DNA of 34,160 nucleotides from contig NZ_BONE01000086.1 of NCBI RefSeq assembly GCF_016862555.1, positions 1 to 34,160 on the forward strand, read 5' to 3'. This DNA comes from Asanoa siamensis (GTDB lineage: Bacteria; Actinomycetota; Actinomycetes; Mycobacteriales; Micromonosporaceae). This document shows, one piece after another, positions 6,327 to 14,667 of the stretch. A program made the position numbers and the translations under genes. Positions within the stretch are counted from its first letter, which is position 1. Each line of letters begins with the position of its first letter. The notes under the pieces were generated by a model. It saw only the letters and a program-made list of their open reading frames with translations. It searched no databases and was not told the origin of the DNA.

Positions 6327-8774
6327 ATGGCTGAGGTCGATCCCGCGCCGACGGACACCAACCCCGCCGGGGCCTCCCGGCCGCCGGCCGAGAGCGCCCG
6401 CCCGGCGCCACCGAAGGCGGCGGCGACCCCGCCCAAACCGGGTCCGCCCAAGCCCGCGGCCCCGAAACCGGGGCCCGCCGTGGCCCCGAAACCCGGCCCC
6501 GCGCCGGCCGAGGCCCGTCCGGGTCCCTCCGGGGCCAAGCAGACGGCACCCAAGCCGGGCCCGCCCGCCGCCAAGCCGGCTGGTGCGCCGACGCCGGGCG
6601 CCGGGAAGCCGGCTGGTGCGCCGACGCCGGGCGCCGGGAAGCCGGCCGATGCGCCGGAGCCGGCCGCCGCCCCGAAGGCCGCCGATGACGTTGTGGTCGC
6701 GGCCGCGAAGGCCGCGGAGAGGGAGGCCGAGGTCGCCCTTCCCGGGCTGGCGTCGGTCGATCCCGAGCGGGCGCCGCGGTCCGGGCGGCAGGCGCCCGTC
6801 GAGCCCGACCCGACCGCCGGCCGCATCCCCATCGACGCGGTCGGGCCGGTCGTCAGCGGCGGGAAATACCCGGCCAAGGCCGTCGTCGGCGAGATCATCC
6901 CGGTCTCCGCGACCGTCTTCCGCGAGGGCCACGACGCGGTCGGGTGCAACGTCGTCTGGCGTGACCCGAGCGGGGCCGAGGGCCCCTTCACCCGGATGCG
7001 CCCGGGTGCGACCGGCACCGACCGCTGGCACGCCAGCTTCGTCCCGGAGTCGGTCGGCGCGGGCGAGTTCTTCGTCGAGGCGTTCAGCGACCCCTACCTG
7101 AGCTGGCGCGACGCGGTCGAGAAGAAGATCGCCGCCGGTCAGGACGTCACCGACCTCGCCAACGACCTCGTCGAGGGTGCGGCGCTGCTCGACCGGGCGG
7201 CGGGCGGCGTACCCGATGACCAGCGTTCCCGGGTGACCAAGGCCGCGGAGGCGCTGCGCGCCGACGACCTCGCGCTCGGCATCCGCGTCTCGCCGGCCCT
7301 CGCCCTCGCCGACCTGCTCTGGGAGCACCCGGTGCGCGAGCTCGTCAGCCGCGGCGACGCGTACCCCGTCTGGGTCGATCGAAAGAAGGCCCTGTTCTCG
7401 GCCTGGTACGAGTTCTTCCCGCGCTCCGAAGGCGCCGTCGTGCAGGGCGGCCACAGCCGGCACGGGACGTTCGAGACCGCCCAGGAGCGCCTGCCCGGCG
7501 TCGCCAAGATGGGGTTCGACGTCCTCTACCTGCCGCCGATCCACCCGATCGGCCGCGTCAACCGCAAGGGCAAGAACAACGCGCTGGTCGCCGAGGAGGG
7601 TGACGTCGGGTCGCCGTGGGCGATCGGGTCCGAGGAGGGTGGCCACGACGCGATCCACCCGAACCTGGGCACGCTCGACGACTTCCGGGCGTTCATCGCG
7701 AAGGCCGCGGAGCACGGGCTCGAGGTCGCGATGGACCTGGCCCTGCAGTGCGCGCCCGACCACCCGTGGGTCACGGAGCACCCGGAGTGGTTCACGACCA
7801 GGGCCGACGGCACGATCGCGTACGCGGAGAACCCGCCGAAGAAGTACCAGGACATCTACCCGCTGAACTTCGACAACGACCCGGAGGGCATCCGGCAGGA
7901 GATCCGGCGGGTCGTCCTGCACTGGGTGGCCCAAGGCGTCAAGATCTTCAGGGTGGACAATCCGCACACCAAGCCGGTCAACTTCTGGCACTGGCTGATC
8001 GCGGAGGTCAAGGCGGTCGATCCCGACGTGCTGTTCCTCGCCGAGGCGTTCACGCGGCCGGCGATGATGAACGGGCTGGGCAGGATCGGCTTCAGCCAGT
8101 CGTACACCTATTTCACCTGGCGCACGACGGCCTGGGAGATGCGGGAATATTGCGAGCAGCTCGTCGCCGCGGCCGACCACATGCGGCCGAACTTCTGGCC
8201 GAACACGCCCGACATCCTGCACGAGTCGCTGCAGCACGGCGGGCCGCCGATGTTCAAGATCCGCGCGGTGCTGGCCAGCATGCTGATGCCGTCCTGGGGC
8301 GTCTACGCCGGCTACGAGCTGTTCGAGCACGTGGCCCGGCCCGGCGCCGAGGAATACCTCGACAACGAGAAGTTCCAGCTCCGGCCGCGCGACTGGGCCG
8401 GCGCCGAGGCCGCGGGCCGCTCGCTGGCGGGCTTCCTGGCCCGGCTCAACGCGATCCGGCGCGCCAATCCCGCGCTGCACTGGCTGCGCAACCTGCGCTT
8501 CCACGAGATCGACAACCCGGCGCTGCTGTGCTGGTCGAAACACGACCCGCGGGCGGACAACACCGTTCTGGTCATCTGCTCGTTCGACAGCGGCGGGGTC
8601 CAGTGGGGCAACACCACCCTGGACATGCCGGCGCTGGGCATGGACTGGCACGAGCGGTTCGTTGTTACGGACCAGCTCACCGGGGGCACGTACGACTGGG
8701 GCCAACGCAACGCGGTCCGGCTCGACCCGTTCCTCGAGCCGGCGCACATCCTCTCGGTGCGACCGCGTCGGTGA
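6327..8774 (+). CDS. glgE: Alpha-1,4-glucan:maltose-1-phosphate maltosyltransferase with a Pro-rich N-terminal extension
   Basis: 815 aa; characterised GlgE proteins are about 660-700 aa. It transfers maltosyl units from maltose-1-phosphate to the non-reducing end of alpha-1,4-glucans (GH13_3). The start is the ATG at 6327 behind GGAG; an in-frame GTG at 6318 is an alternative. Residues 1 to about 165 are almost entirely Ala, Pro, Lys and Gly with no predicted fold. The conserved part begins near GRIPIDAVGPVVSGGKYPAK. The family signature YLPPIHPIGRVNRKGKNN is present. The nucleophile is Asp544 in FRVDNPHTKP and the acid/base is Glu573 in FLAEAFTRP, both intact. glgB follows after 32 nt; treS and pep2 are not between them. 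Confidence 0.95.
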   Translation: MAEVDPAPTDTNPAGASRPPAESARPAPPKAAATPPKPGPPKPAAPKPGPAVAPKPGPAPAEARPGPSGAKQTAPKPGPPAAKPAGAPTPGAGKPAGAPTPGAGKPADAPEPAAAPKAADDVVVAAAKAAEREAEVALPGLASVDPERAPRSGRQAPVEPDPTAGRIPIDAVGPVVSGGKYPAKAVVGEIIPVSATVFREGHDAVGCNVVWRDPSGAEGPFTRMRPGATGTDRWHASFVPESVGAGEFFVEAFSDPYLSWRDAVEKKIAAGQDVTDLANDLVEGAALLDRAAGGVPDDQRSRVTKAAEALRADDLALGIRVSPALALADLLWEHPVRELVSRGDAYPVWVDRKKALFSAWYEFFPRSEGAVVQGGHSRHGTFETAQERLPGVAKMGFDVLYLPPIHPIGRVNRKGKNNALVAEEGDVGSPWAIGSEEGGHDAIHPNLGTLDDFRAFIAKAAEHGLEVAMDLALQCAPDHPWVTEHPEWFTTRADGTIAYAENPPKKYQDIYPLNFDNDPEGIRQEIRRVVLHWVAQGVKIFRVDNPHTKPVNFWHWLIAEVKAVDPDVLFLAEAFTRPAMMNGLGRIGFSQSYTYFTWRTTAWEMREYCEQLVAAADHMRPNFWPNTPDILHESLQHGGPPMFKIRAVLASMLMPSWGVYAGYELFEHVARPGAEEYLDNEKFQLRPRDWAGAEAAGRSLAGFLARLNAIRRANPALHWLRNLRFHEIDNPALLCWSKHDPRADNTVLVICSFDSGGVQWGNTTLDMPALGMDWHERFVVTDQLTGGTYDWGQRNAVRLDPFLEPAHILSVRPRR
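6573..6656 (+). repeat. 33-nt in-frame tandem repeat in the glgE 5' region
   Basis: Two perfect 33-nt copies (6573-6605 and 6606-6638) and a diverged 18-nt partial third copy (6639-6656). Each full copy encodes KPAGAPTPGAG. It lies in the Pro/Ala-rich extension of GlgE, so copy number can change without breaking the frame. Confidence 0.9.
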
Positions 8775-8806
8775 GGCGAGGGGACCGAGGCAGGGGACTG
8801 ACTTAG

Positions 8807-10912
8807 ATGACGGACGAGCTGATCACCGGTACGGCGCACGACCCGCACGCGACGCTGGGCGCGCACCCGGGCGCCGACAGCACCACGATACGGACGCTGC
8901 GCCGCGGTGCCGAGCAGGTCGCGATCGTGGTCGGCGACTCGCGTTTCCCGGCGTCGCGCGTACACCCGGAAGGGGTCTTCGAAGCGTCCGTGCCGGGTTC
9001 CGTGGTCGACTACCGGGTCGAGGCGGACGGGCGGGTCTTCGACGACCCGTACCGGTTCGGGCCGACGATCGGCGAGCTCGACCTGCACCTGATCAACGAG
9101 GGCCGGCACGAGCGGCTCTGGGAGGCGCTCGGGGCCCGCGTCCGCGACGGCGGCGTGTCGTTCACGGTCTGGGCGCCGAGTGCGCAAGGGGTCCGGCTGA
9201 TCGGCGACTTCACCGGTTGGGGGCCGCACGACGGGTGGCCGATGCGGTCGATGGGCAGCAGCGGCGTCTGGGAGATCTTCGTGCCCGACGCCGCGGTGGG
9301 CCATCGTTACAAGTTCCGGATCCTCGGGCGGGACGGGGTGTGGCGGGAGAAGGCCGACCCGCTCGCCCGGCGCACCGAGGTGCCACCGCGGACCGCGTCG
9401 GTCGTCGACGAGTCGTCGTACGACTGGAAGGACGCCGAGTGGATGAGCCGGCGCGTCTCGGCCCGGCCGCACCAGGAGGCCATGAGCGTCTACGAGGTGC
9501 ACCTGGGCTCGTGGCGGCCGGGGCTCAGCTACCGGGAGCTGGCCGACCAGCTCACCGAATACGTCGTGGACATGGGGTTCACCCACGTCGAGTTCCTGCC
9601 GGTGATGGAGCACCCGTTCGGCGGTTCGTGGGGCTACCAGGTCACGGGCTACTACGCGCCGACGTCGCGGTTCGGCGACCCCGACGACTTCCGCTATCTC
9701 GTCGACCGGCTGCACCAGTCGGGGATCGGCGTGCTGCTCGACTGGGTGCCGGCGCACTTCCCGCGCGACGAGTGGGCGCTGGCCCGGTTCGACGGCACGC
9801 CGCTCTACGAGCACGGCGACTGGCGGCGCGGCGAGCACCCCGACTGGGGCACCTACATCTTCGACTACGGGCGCCGCGAGGTGCGCAACTTCCTCGTCGC
9901 CAACGCGCTCTACTGGTGCGCCGAGTTCCATGTGGACGGTCTGCGGGTCGACGCCGTCGCGTCGATGCTCTACCTCGACTACTCGCGCAAGGAAGGGCAG
10001 TGGGAGCCCAACCAGTACGGGGGTCGCGAAAACCTCGACGCCATCGGGTTCCTGCAGGAGACGAACGCGACCGTCTACAAGCACCACCCGGGCGTCGTGC
10101 TGATCGCCGAGGAGTCGACCGCGTACCCGGGCGTGACCTGGCCGACGTCCGGCGGCGGGCTGGGGTTCGGGTTCAAGTGGAACATGGGGTGGATGCACGA
10201 CACGCTGCTCTACACGTCGAAGGAGCCGGTGCACCGGCAGTACCACCACAACCAGGTCACGTTCTCCATGGTGTACGCGTGGTCCGAGAACTACGTGCTG
10301 CCCATCTCGCACGACGAGGTCGTACACGGGAAGCGGTCCCTGCTCTCCAAGATGCCCGGCGACCTATGGCAGCGGCTCGCCAACGTGCGGGCGCTGCTCG
10401 CGTTCATGTGGGCGCACCCCGGCAAGCAGTTGCTGTTCATGGGCTGTGAGCTCGGCGACGACGAGGAGTGGAACGAGGAGCGGGGGCTGAACTGGTCGCT
10501 GCCGTCGGATCCGCAGCGGTCCGGGTTGCAGCGGCTCGTCCGCGACATCAACGTCCTCTACCGGGGGGCGCCGGAGCTGTGGTCGCAGGACACGACGCCG
10601 GCCGGGTTCCGGTGGATCGTGTCCGACGACGCGGCGAACAACACGTTGGCGTTCATCCGGCTCGCGCCGGACGGGTCGCCGCTGGTGTGCGTCGTCAACT
10701 TCGCGGCCATTCCGCATGAGGACTACCGGATCGGGCTGCCGCGCTCGGGGGCGTGGACCGAGGTGTTGAACACCGACGCGGCCGACTACGGGGGTTCCGG
10801 GGTCGGGAACCTGGGTGCCGTGACGACCGATGACGTGCACTGGCACGGGATGCCGGTGTCGGCGCGGTTGCGGGTGCCGCCGTTGGGCGCTCTCTGGCTG
10901 CGGCCGGCGTAG
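8807..10912 (+). CDS. glgB: 1,4-alpha-glucan branching enzyme
   Basis: 701 aa, normal length for actinobacterial GlgB. It cuts alpha-1,4 chains and reattaches them as alpha-1,6 branches (GH13_9). Order: N-terminal GlgB beta-sandwich ([10 protein letters not shown] near residue 10), CBM48 (about 105-200, [17 protein letters not shown]), the catalytic barrel and an all-beta C-terminal domain. Catalytic motifs: DWVPAHFP (about 311-318), nucleophile Asp382 in [10 protein letters not shown], acid/base Glu435 in [10 protein letters not shown], and [11 protein letters not shown] with the transition-state Asp. It starts 32 nt after glgE, probably co-transcribed, with AGGGGA rather far upstream (about 12 nt). 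A strong hairpin follows the stop codon. Confidence 0.96.
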   Translation: MTDELITGTAHDPHATLGAHPGADSTTIRTLRRGAEQVAIVVGDSRFPASRVHPEGVFEASVPGSVVDYRVEADGRVFDDPYRFGPTIGELDLHLINEGRHERLWEALGARVRDGGVSFTVWAPSAQGVRLIGDFTGWGPHDGWPMRSMGSSGVWEIFVPDAAVGHRYKFRILGRDGVWREKADPLARRTEVPPRTASVVDESSYDWKDAEWMSRRVSARPHQEAMSVYEVHLGSWRPGLSYRELADQLTEYVVDMGFTHVEFLPVMEHPFGGSWGYQVTGYYAPTSRFGDPDDFRYLVDRLHQSGIGVLLDWVPAHFPRDEWALARFDGTPLYEHGDWRRGEHPDWGTYIFDYGRREVRNFLVANALYWCAEFHVDGLRVDAVASMLYLDYSRKEGQWEPNQYGGRENLDAIGFLQETNATVYKHHPGVVLIAEESTAYPGVTWPTSGGGLGFGFKWNMGWMHDTLLYTSKEPVHRQYHHNQVTFSMVYAWSENYVLPISHDEVVHGKRSLLSKMPGDLWQRLANVRALLAFMWAHPGKQLLFMGCELGDDEEWNEERGLNWSLPSDPQRSGLQRLVRDINVLYRGAPELWSQDTTPAGFRWIVSDDAANNTLAFIRLAPDGSPLVCVVNFAAIPHEDYRIGLPRSGAWTEVLNTDAADYGGSGVGNLGAVTTDDVHWHGMPVSARLRVPPLGALWLRPA

Positions 10913-10922
10913 CTTTCTGGTC

Positions 10923-10954
10923 GGGGCCCCCGCTTCTGGTTTGGCGGGGGCCCC
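10923..10954. terminator. Bidirectional hairpin terminator between glgB and the SGNH esterase gene
   Basis: Perfect 11-bp arms, GGGGCCCCCGC (10923-10933) and GCGGGGGCCCC (10944-10954), with a 10-nt loop; TTCT follows on the plus strand. It lies between the glgB stop codon at 10912 and the convergent stop codon at 10960, so it can serve both genes. Confidence 0.85.
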
Positions 10955-10959
10955 TTCTG

Positions 10960-11802
10960 TTACCAGTTGAAGCCGGCGGCGTAGCTCACCTGGGCGAGGG
11001 CCGCCTGGCCCGCCGTGTTCGGGTGGAAGTAGTCCCAGCCCGAGACCTGGTTGAAGCTGAACGGGTAGTTGAAGACGGCGTTGCCGTCCCAGTCGCAGTT
11101 CGGGCCGTAGGCGGCGCAGGCCTGGGCGAGCTGCGTGTTGAAGTCGACGACCCGCTGGCGTACGCGGTCGCGCCGGCTCGTGTCGGCGGCGGAGGTCGAG
11201 GTCGGGTTGGCGAGCATCGCCTTGCAGATGCCGAACAGCGACCAGGCGGTGCGGGCGGTGCCGCTGGTCCGGCCGACCTCCCAGAGCCGCTTGATGTCGG
11301 GGATGCTGACCACGGCGACCTTGGCGTCGGGGAGCCCGGCCTTGAGCGTGTTGAGGGCGGTGTCGATGTGGGCGCGGAACGTGGCGACGGACGTCATCGA
11401 GCTCTCGGAGCTCGTGCAGGCGTCGTTGGCGCCGATGAGGATCGTGACGTACTGGGGCGCGCGGCCGACGGTGGCGGTGGCCTGGCCGGGCATGTCGTCG
11501 GCCTTGGCACCGGACGCGGCCTGGTTGTAGTTGCGCCCGTTGATCGCGCTGTTCCTGCCCCGGATCCGCAGGTAGTGGCTGTTGACCGCGGAGTCGGACC
11601 CGGTGCTGAAACTCCGGGACGTGCAGTCGAAGTAGAAGCCGCAGGCGTTGAAGCCCCGGGTGATCGAGTCACCCATACTGGCCATCGACGAGGGCGGCGG
11701 CCCGGGGTCGGCCTGGGCGGGTGAGCTGACCGCGAGGGCCCCACCAACCGCGGCGGCGGTGAGGACGGCGATCAGCCGGCGGGGGGATTTGACAGTACTC
11801 AC
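10960..11802 (-). CDS. Secreted SGNH/GDSL-family esterase
   Basis: 280 aa from a GTG at 11802 that follows GGGAGG with a short 4-nt spacing; a TTG four codons upstream is less likely. Residues 1-31 form a Sec signal peptide (KSPRR, Ala/Val core, SPAQA-D). SGNH blocks: block I MGDSITRG with Ser46, block III IGAND with Asn126, block V DYFHPN with Asp257 and His260. Block II is a plausible glycine within NQAASGAK. Cysteines near 54, 60, 129, 193, 229 and 236 may form disulfides, as in streptomycete extracellular lipases of this fold. Substrate is probably an acyl or acetyl ester; it could assist plant polymer breakdown alongside the nearby xylanase, but that is inference. It has a good promoter and a candidate operator. 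Confidence 0.9.
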   Translation of the reverse strand: MSTVKSPRRLIAVLTAAAVGGALAVSSPAQADPGPPPSSMASMGDSITRGFNACGFYFDCTSRSFSTGSDSAVNSHYLRIRGRNSAINGRNYNQAASGAKADDMPGQATATVGRAPQYVTILIGANDACTSSESSMTSVATFRAHIDTALNTLKAGLPDAKVAVVSIPDIKRLWEVGRTSGTARTAWSLFGICKAMLANPTSTSAADTSRRDRVRQRVVDFNTQLAQACAAYGPNCDWDGNAVFNYPFSFNQVSGWDYFHPNTAGQAALAQVSYAAGFNW

Positions 11803-11845
11803 GCGACCTCCCAAATGGGTGCACGAGTTACCGCCGGGTAACGGC

Positions 11846-11865
11846 GAGTGAACGCACGTTAACTC
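11846..11865. promoter_or_regulatory. Candidate operator: imperfect 20-bp palindrome over the -10 box
   Basis: GAGTGAACG-CA-CGTTAACTC matches its own reverse complement at 16 of 20 positions. It covers the -10 hexamer and transcription start of the SGNH esterase promoter, the usual position for a repressor. It does not match the CebR box found before the xylanase gene. Confidence 0.4.
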
Positions 11866-11884
11866 ACGGTAAGATCGATATCAA
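11856..11884 (-). promoter_or_regulatory. Promoter of the SGNH esterase gene
   Basis: Minus strand: -35 TTGATA (11879-11884), 17-nt spacer, -10 TAACGT (11856-11861). Predicted transcription start near 11849, leaving a leader of about 47 nt before the GTG. Confidence 0.65.
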
Positions 11885-12324
11885 TGCCTGCGTACGAGGT
11901 TTCGCCCCACCCGCGATGTCCACCTTTCCTGGCCCTTCGGTCTCACCCGGCACGCCACGCCGTGCTGTTTAAGCAGCTCAACGCCCGAAAGGCGGCGGGG
12001 GTGGGGTTGGCGGATCGGGGGGCGTGCGGGCGTGAGCGCGTTCTGCGCGTCGGCGCGGCCGCGGCCGCGAAGGGTGGCCTTGACCGGACGGGTTCGCGTG
12101 CGCTGCGGCGGTGTGCGTCGGGGTCCGCATGCGTCGGCGGGTGGTCCGGGCGCATCCGTCCGTGTCCGCGTGTCCGCCCTCTGGCGGTTCGGCCGCGCGC
12201 CGCGCCCGCTCTGCGTCGCAGTAGCAACGGGCCGGCTAACCCGCTGGCGGATCCACGTACACGTTCGCGTGTGTGGGGAATTGCGTGGGCTTCTCGCTGG
12301 GTGCCGTCCTGGCGCCGGTGTCGG
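11885..12324. other. Intergenic region without a recognised gene
   Basis: About 440 nt between the SGNH promoter and the end of the GGDEF-EAL gene. Plus-strand open frames here lack a ribosome binding site and give Arg/Gly-rich low-complexity products. The only structure noted is a small ACACG-TTCG-CGTGT hairpin near 12257-12270, which might act as a weak terminator for the GGDEF-EAL gene. Confidence 0.5.
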
Positions 12325-14400
12325 TCAGGCGGGGGTAGGGTGGTGGCCCAGCCAGCGGATCACGGCGTCGCCGGGCATGGCCGGGGCGTACAGGTAGCCC
12401 TGGGCCACGTCGCAGCCCGCCTCGGTGAGGAGGCGGGCCGTGTAGCGGTTCTCCACTCCCTCGGCCACGACCCGGAAGCCCAGCGCGCGGGCCAGGTCCA
12501 CGGTGGACCGCACGATGACGGCGTCGTCGGCGTTGTGGGCGATGCCGGCTACGAAGGACCGGTCGATCTTGATTTCGCTCAGCGGTAGCCGGCGGAGGTG
12601 CTGCAGCGACGAGTAGCCCGTACCGAAATCGTCCAGCGAGATGGCGACACCTGCCTTGGCCAGGCCCTCGATGGTCGCCCGGAGCTGGGCCAGGTCGGCG
12701 GTCAGCGCGCTCTCGGTGACCTCGACCTGGATCAGCTCGGCCGGGACCTTGTGGTGCGCCAGACGCTCCGAGAGCTGGGTGACGATCTCGTCGCCGTGCA
12801 GGTCGGGGATGCTGACGTTGAGGCTCGTCCGCAGCTCCACGCCGGCGGCCAGCCACCGGGCCTGCTGCGCGACGACCTCGTCGATCACCCGCTGCGTGAT
12901 CATGCGCATCACGGGCGTGTGCTCGGCGATCTTCAGCAGGTCGTACGGCGGAATCGGTCCCTGTGTCGGATGCTCCCAGCGCAGCAAGGCCTCGAAGCCC
13001 ACGACCCGGCCGCCGGCCAGGTCGACCTGCGGCTGGTAGTGCAGCGCGACCTCGCCCATCTGCAGCGCGTGCCGGAAGTCGCTCAGCAGCGCGAGCCGCT
13101 CGGGGGAGTTGTGGTCGTCCTCGGCCCGGTATGCCTGGATGGGCCAGCCGCGCTGCTTGGCCAGGTACATGGCGACGTCCGCGTGCCGCATCACGGTCGC
13201 GAAGTCGGTGCCGTCCTGCGGCGCGAGCGCGATCCCGATGGAGCCGGTGATGTCGACCTGCAGGCCCTCGAGCTTGACCGGGGTCGCCATCGCCTCGGTG
13301 ATCGCCTCGGCCAGGCGGCGCGCGTCGGTCTCGGTGGTCACGGGCGCGACGACGGCGAACTCGTCGCCACCGAGCCGGGCGGCGACGGCGTCCTCGGGCA
13401 CGGCGCTGCGCAGCCGCTGGCCGACCGCGACGAGGAGCCGGTCGCCGACCTCATGCCCGAGCGCGTCGTTGACGTACTTGAAGCGGTTGAGGTCCAGCAG
13501 CAGCATCGCGAGGCCGGGGTCGTGCGCGGGCTCGTTGCCGTTGGGCCGCAGCCGGGCGAACGCGGCGGCGAGCCCGGTGCGGTTGGCGAGGCTGGTGAGC
13601 GGGTCGCGGCGGGCCATCAGGTCGCGCTCGGCGGCGAGCCGGGCCATCCGTTCGACGGCGTAGAGGGGCACGAAGACCAGGGGGACGAAAGCGACGCTCA
13701 TGTACGCGGTGACCGCGAGCACAGGCGCGAGCAGCAGCAGGGCGGCTATGAACAGCAGCTCGTAGGTGGGGACCGGGCGCAGCACCTGGACGTTCTGCGG
13801 TGCCGCGTTGCGGGCCAGGAGCCCGGCGCCCGCCCGGAGCAGCTGGTAGGTGACCAGCCAGACGGCGGCGGCGCCGACCACGGAGGCCGCGTCGCGCAGC
13901 GCGTCGCCGACGTTGATCGTCTCCAGCAGCTCCTCGCTGCCGAGGGCGAGTACGCCGAACGCGGCGGTCGAGGCCACCGCGAACTGCGCCGCCATCAGCA
14001 CCGCGCGGGTCACCGGCAGCCGCATCCGCCAGGCGACGACGGCGGCCGCGACCGCCTGGACGGCTATCGCCGGGCCCAGCCCCCAGCAGAGCAGGATCGC
14101 GAAGGAGAAGCAGAGGGAGGGGCAGACGATCACCGGTCGGCCCCGGCGCCCGGTGGCGATGAACGCCCGGGCGTCGGCGATCACGGCCAGGCCGGCCAGC
14201 AGCCAGAACGCGGGGTGCTGGACCCCGTCGGCGAACGCACCGGTGACCAAGGTGAGCAGGAGGCCGACCGCGGCGACCAGGACCAGGATCAGGCCGTACG
14301 CGGCCAGCAGGGGCCGTTCGCGCCGAGGCGCCGGTCCCTGCTGTTCCAGTTCACCGATCCGGGGGGCCCACGGTGCCGGTGAGGCGCCGATCCTGAACAT
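12325..14400 (-). CDS. Membrane GGDEF-EAL bifunctional cyclic-di-GMP protein
   Basis: 691 aa. The ATG at 14400 is chosen because TACCGT lies 7 nt upstream with a -35 box 18 nt further; a GTG three codons earlier is less likely. Residues about 30-260 hold six to eight hydrophobic helices forming a membrane sensor module. GGDEF domain about 265-425 with an intact RLGGDEFAVV signature (near 341-350), so cyclase activity is possible. EAL domain about 435-685 with GFEALLRWEHP, LNVSIPDL, VEVTES, the DDFGTGYSSL loop, KIDRSF, EGVE and QGYLYAPA. All the main metal- and substrate-binding motifs look intact, so phosphodiesterase activity is likely too. Cyclic-di-GMP controls development through BldD in related actinomycetes. 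The signal sensed is unknown. It appears to be transcribed alone. Confidence 0.93.
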   Translation of the reverse strand: MFRIGASPAPWAPRIGELEQQGPAPRRERPLLAAYGLILVLVAAVGLLLTLVTGAFADGVQHPAFWLLAGLAVIADARAFIATGRRGRPVIVCPSLCFSFAILLCWGLGPAIAVQAVAAAVVAWRMRLPVTRAVLMAAQFAVASTAAFGVLALGSEELLETINVGDALRDAASVVGAAAVWLVTYQLLRAGAGLLARNAAPQNVQVLRPVPTYELLFIAALLLLAPVLAVTAYMSVAFVPLVFVPLYAVERMARLAAERDLMARRDPLTSLANRTGLAAAFARLRPNGNEPAHDPGLAMLLLDLNRFKYVNDALGHEVGDRLLVAVGQRLRSAVPEDAVAARLGGDEFAVVAPVTTETDARRLAEAITEAMATPVKLEGLQVDITGSIGIALAPQDGTDFATVMRHADVAMYLAKQRGWPIQAYRAEDDHNSPERLALLSDFRHALQMGEVALHYQPQVDLAGGRVVGFEALLRWEHPTQGPIPPYDLLKIAEHTPVMRMITQRVIDEVVAQQARWLAAGVELRTSLNVSIPDLHGDEIVTQLSERLAHHKVPAELIQVEVTESALTADLAQLRATIEGLAKAGVAISLDDFGTGYSSLQHLRRLPLSEIKIDRSFVAGIAHNADDAVIVRSTVDLARALGFRVVAEGVENRYTARLLTEAGCDVAQGYLYAPAMPGDAVIRWLGHHPTPA

Positions 14401-14407
14401 CCCGCCC

Positions 14408-14437
14408 ACGGTAACGAATGAATCTCCGATAAGTCAC
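14408..14437 (-). promoter_or_regulatory. Leaderless promoter of the GGDEF-EAL gene
   Basis: Minus strand: -35 GTGACT (14432-14437), 18-nt spacer, -10 TACCGT (14408-14413), then 7 nt to the ATG at 14400. Predicted transcription start coincides with the start codon. Confidence 0.55.
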
Positions 14438-14492
14438 CATCAGTTCGGACTTATGCCGCTTAATGAGAATCACAGTCAAGTATCGAAAGGTA

Positions 14493-14522
14493 TTGACGCC
14501 TCAGCTTCCTCGTGTTCAGGAT
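14493..14522 (+). promoter_or_regulatory. Promoter of the xylanase gene
   Basis: -35 TTGACG (14493-14498), 18-nt spacer, weak -10 CAGGAT (14517-14522). The -10 abuts the CebR-like operator. The start codon is at 14668, giving a leader of about 140 nt. Confidence 0.5.
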
Positions 14523-14535
14523 GGGAGCGCTTCCA
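14522..14535 (+). promoter_or_regulatory. CebR/CelR-like operator before the xylanase gene
   Basis: TGGGAGCGCTTCCA matches the palindromic box TGGGAGCGCTCCCA known for the LacI-family cellobiose regulators CebR (Streptomyces) and CelR (Thermobifida) at 13 of 14 positions. It overlaps the last base of the -10 and the predicted transcription start, so binding should block transcription until a cello-oligosaccharide inducer is present. The regulator gene is not in this window. Confidence 0.75.
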
Positions 14536-14667
14536 TAGACGTCGCACCACGGATGGGCGTCCGTGGCGGGTTCCGCGTCCTCCGGGCGGACGCGATCGAC
14601 CGGGGCCGCCGCCGGCCGTCCGTGGCTTCCTGCCGCCCTGTACCCCTTCGTGAGGAGGCGCCACCCC

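Noticed and set aside
6573-6656. 33-nt direct repeats considered as a CRISPR array
   Set aside because: The repeats are contiguous without spacers and keep the GlgE reading frame.
5868-8747. A 959-codon open frame on the minus strand opposite glgC and glgE
   Set aside because: It lies antisense to two certain enzymes, is Arg/Val/Asp-rich low complexity, and has no start signals. Long antisense frames are expected in GC-rich coding DNA.
11884-12588. Plus-strand open frame of 234 codons
   Set aside because: Its 3' part is antisense to the EAL domain and the rest is Arg/Gly/Ala-rich without a ribosome binding site.
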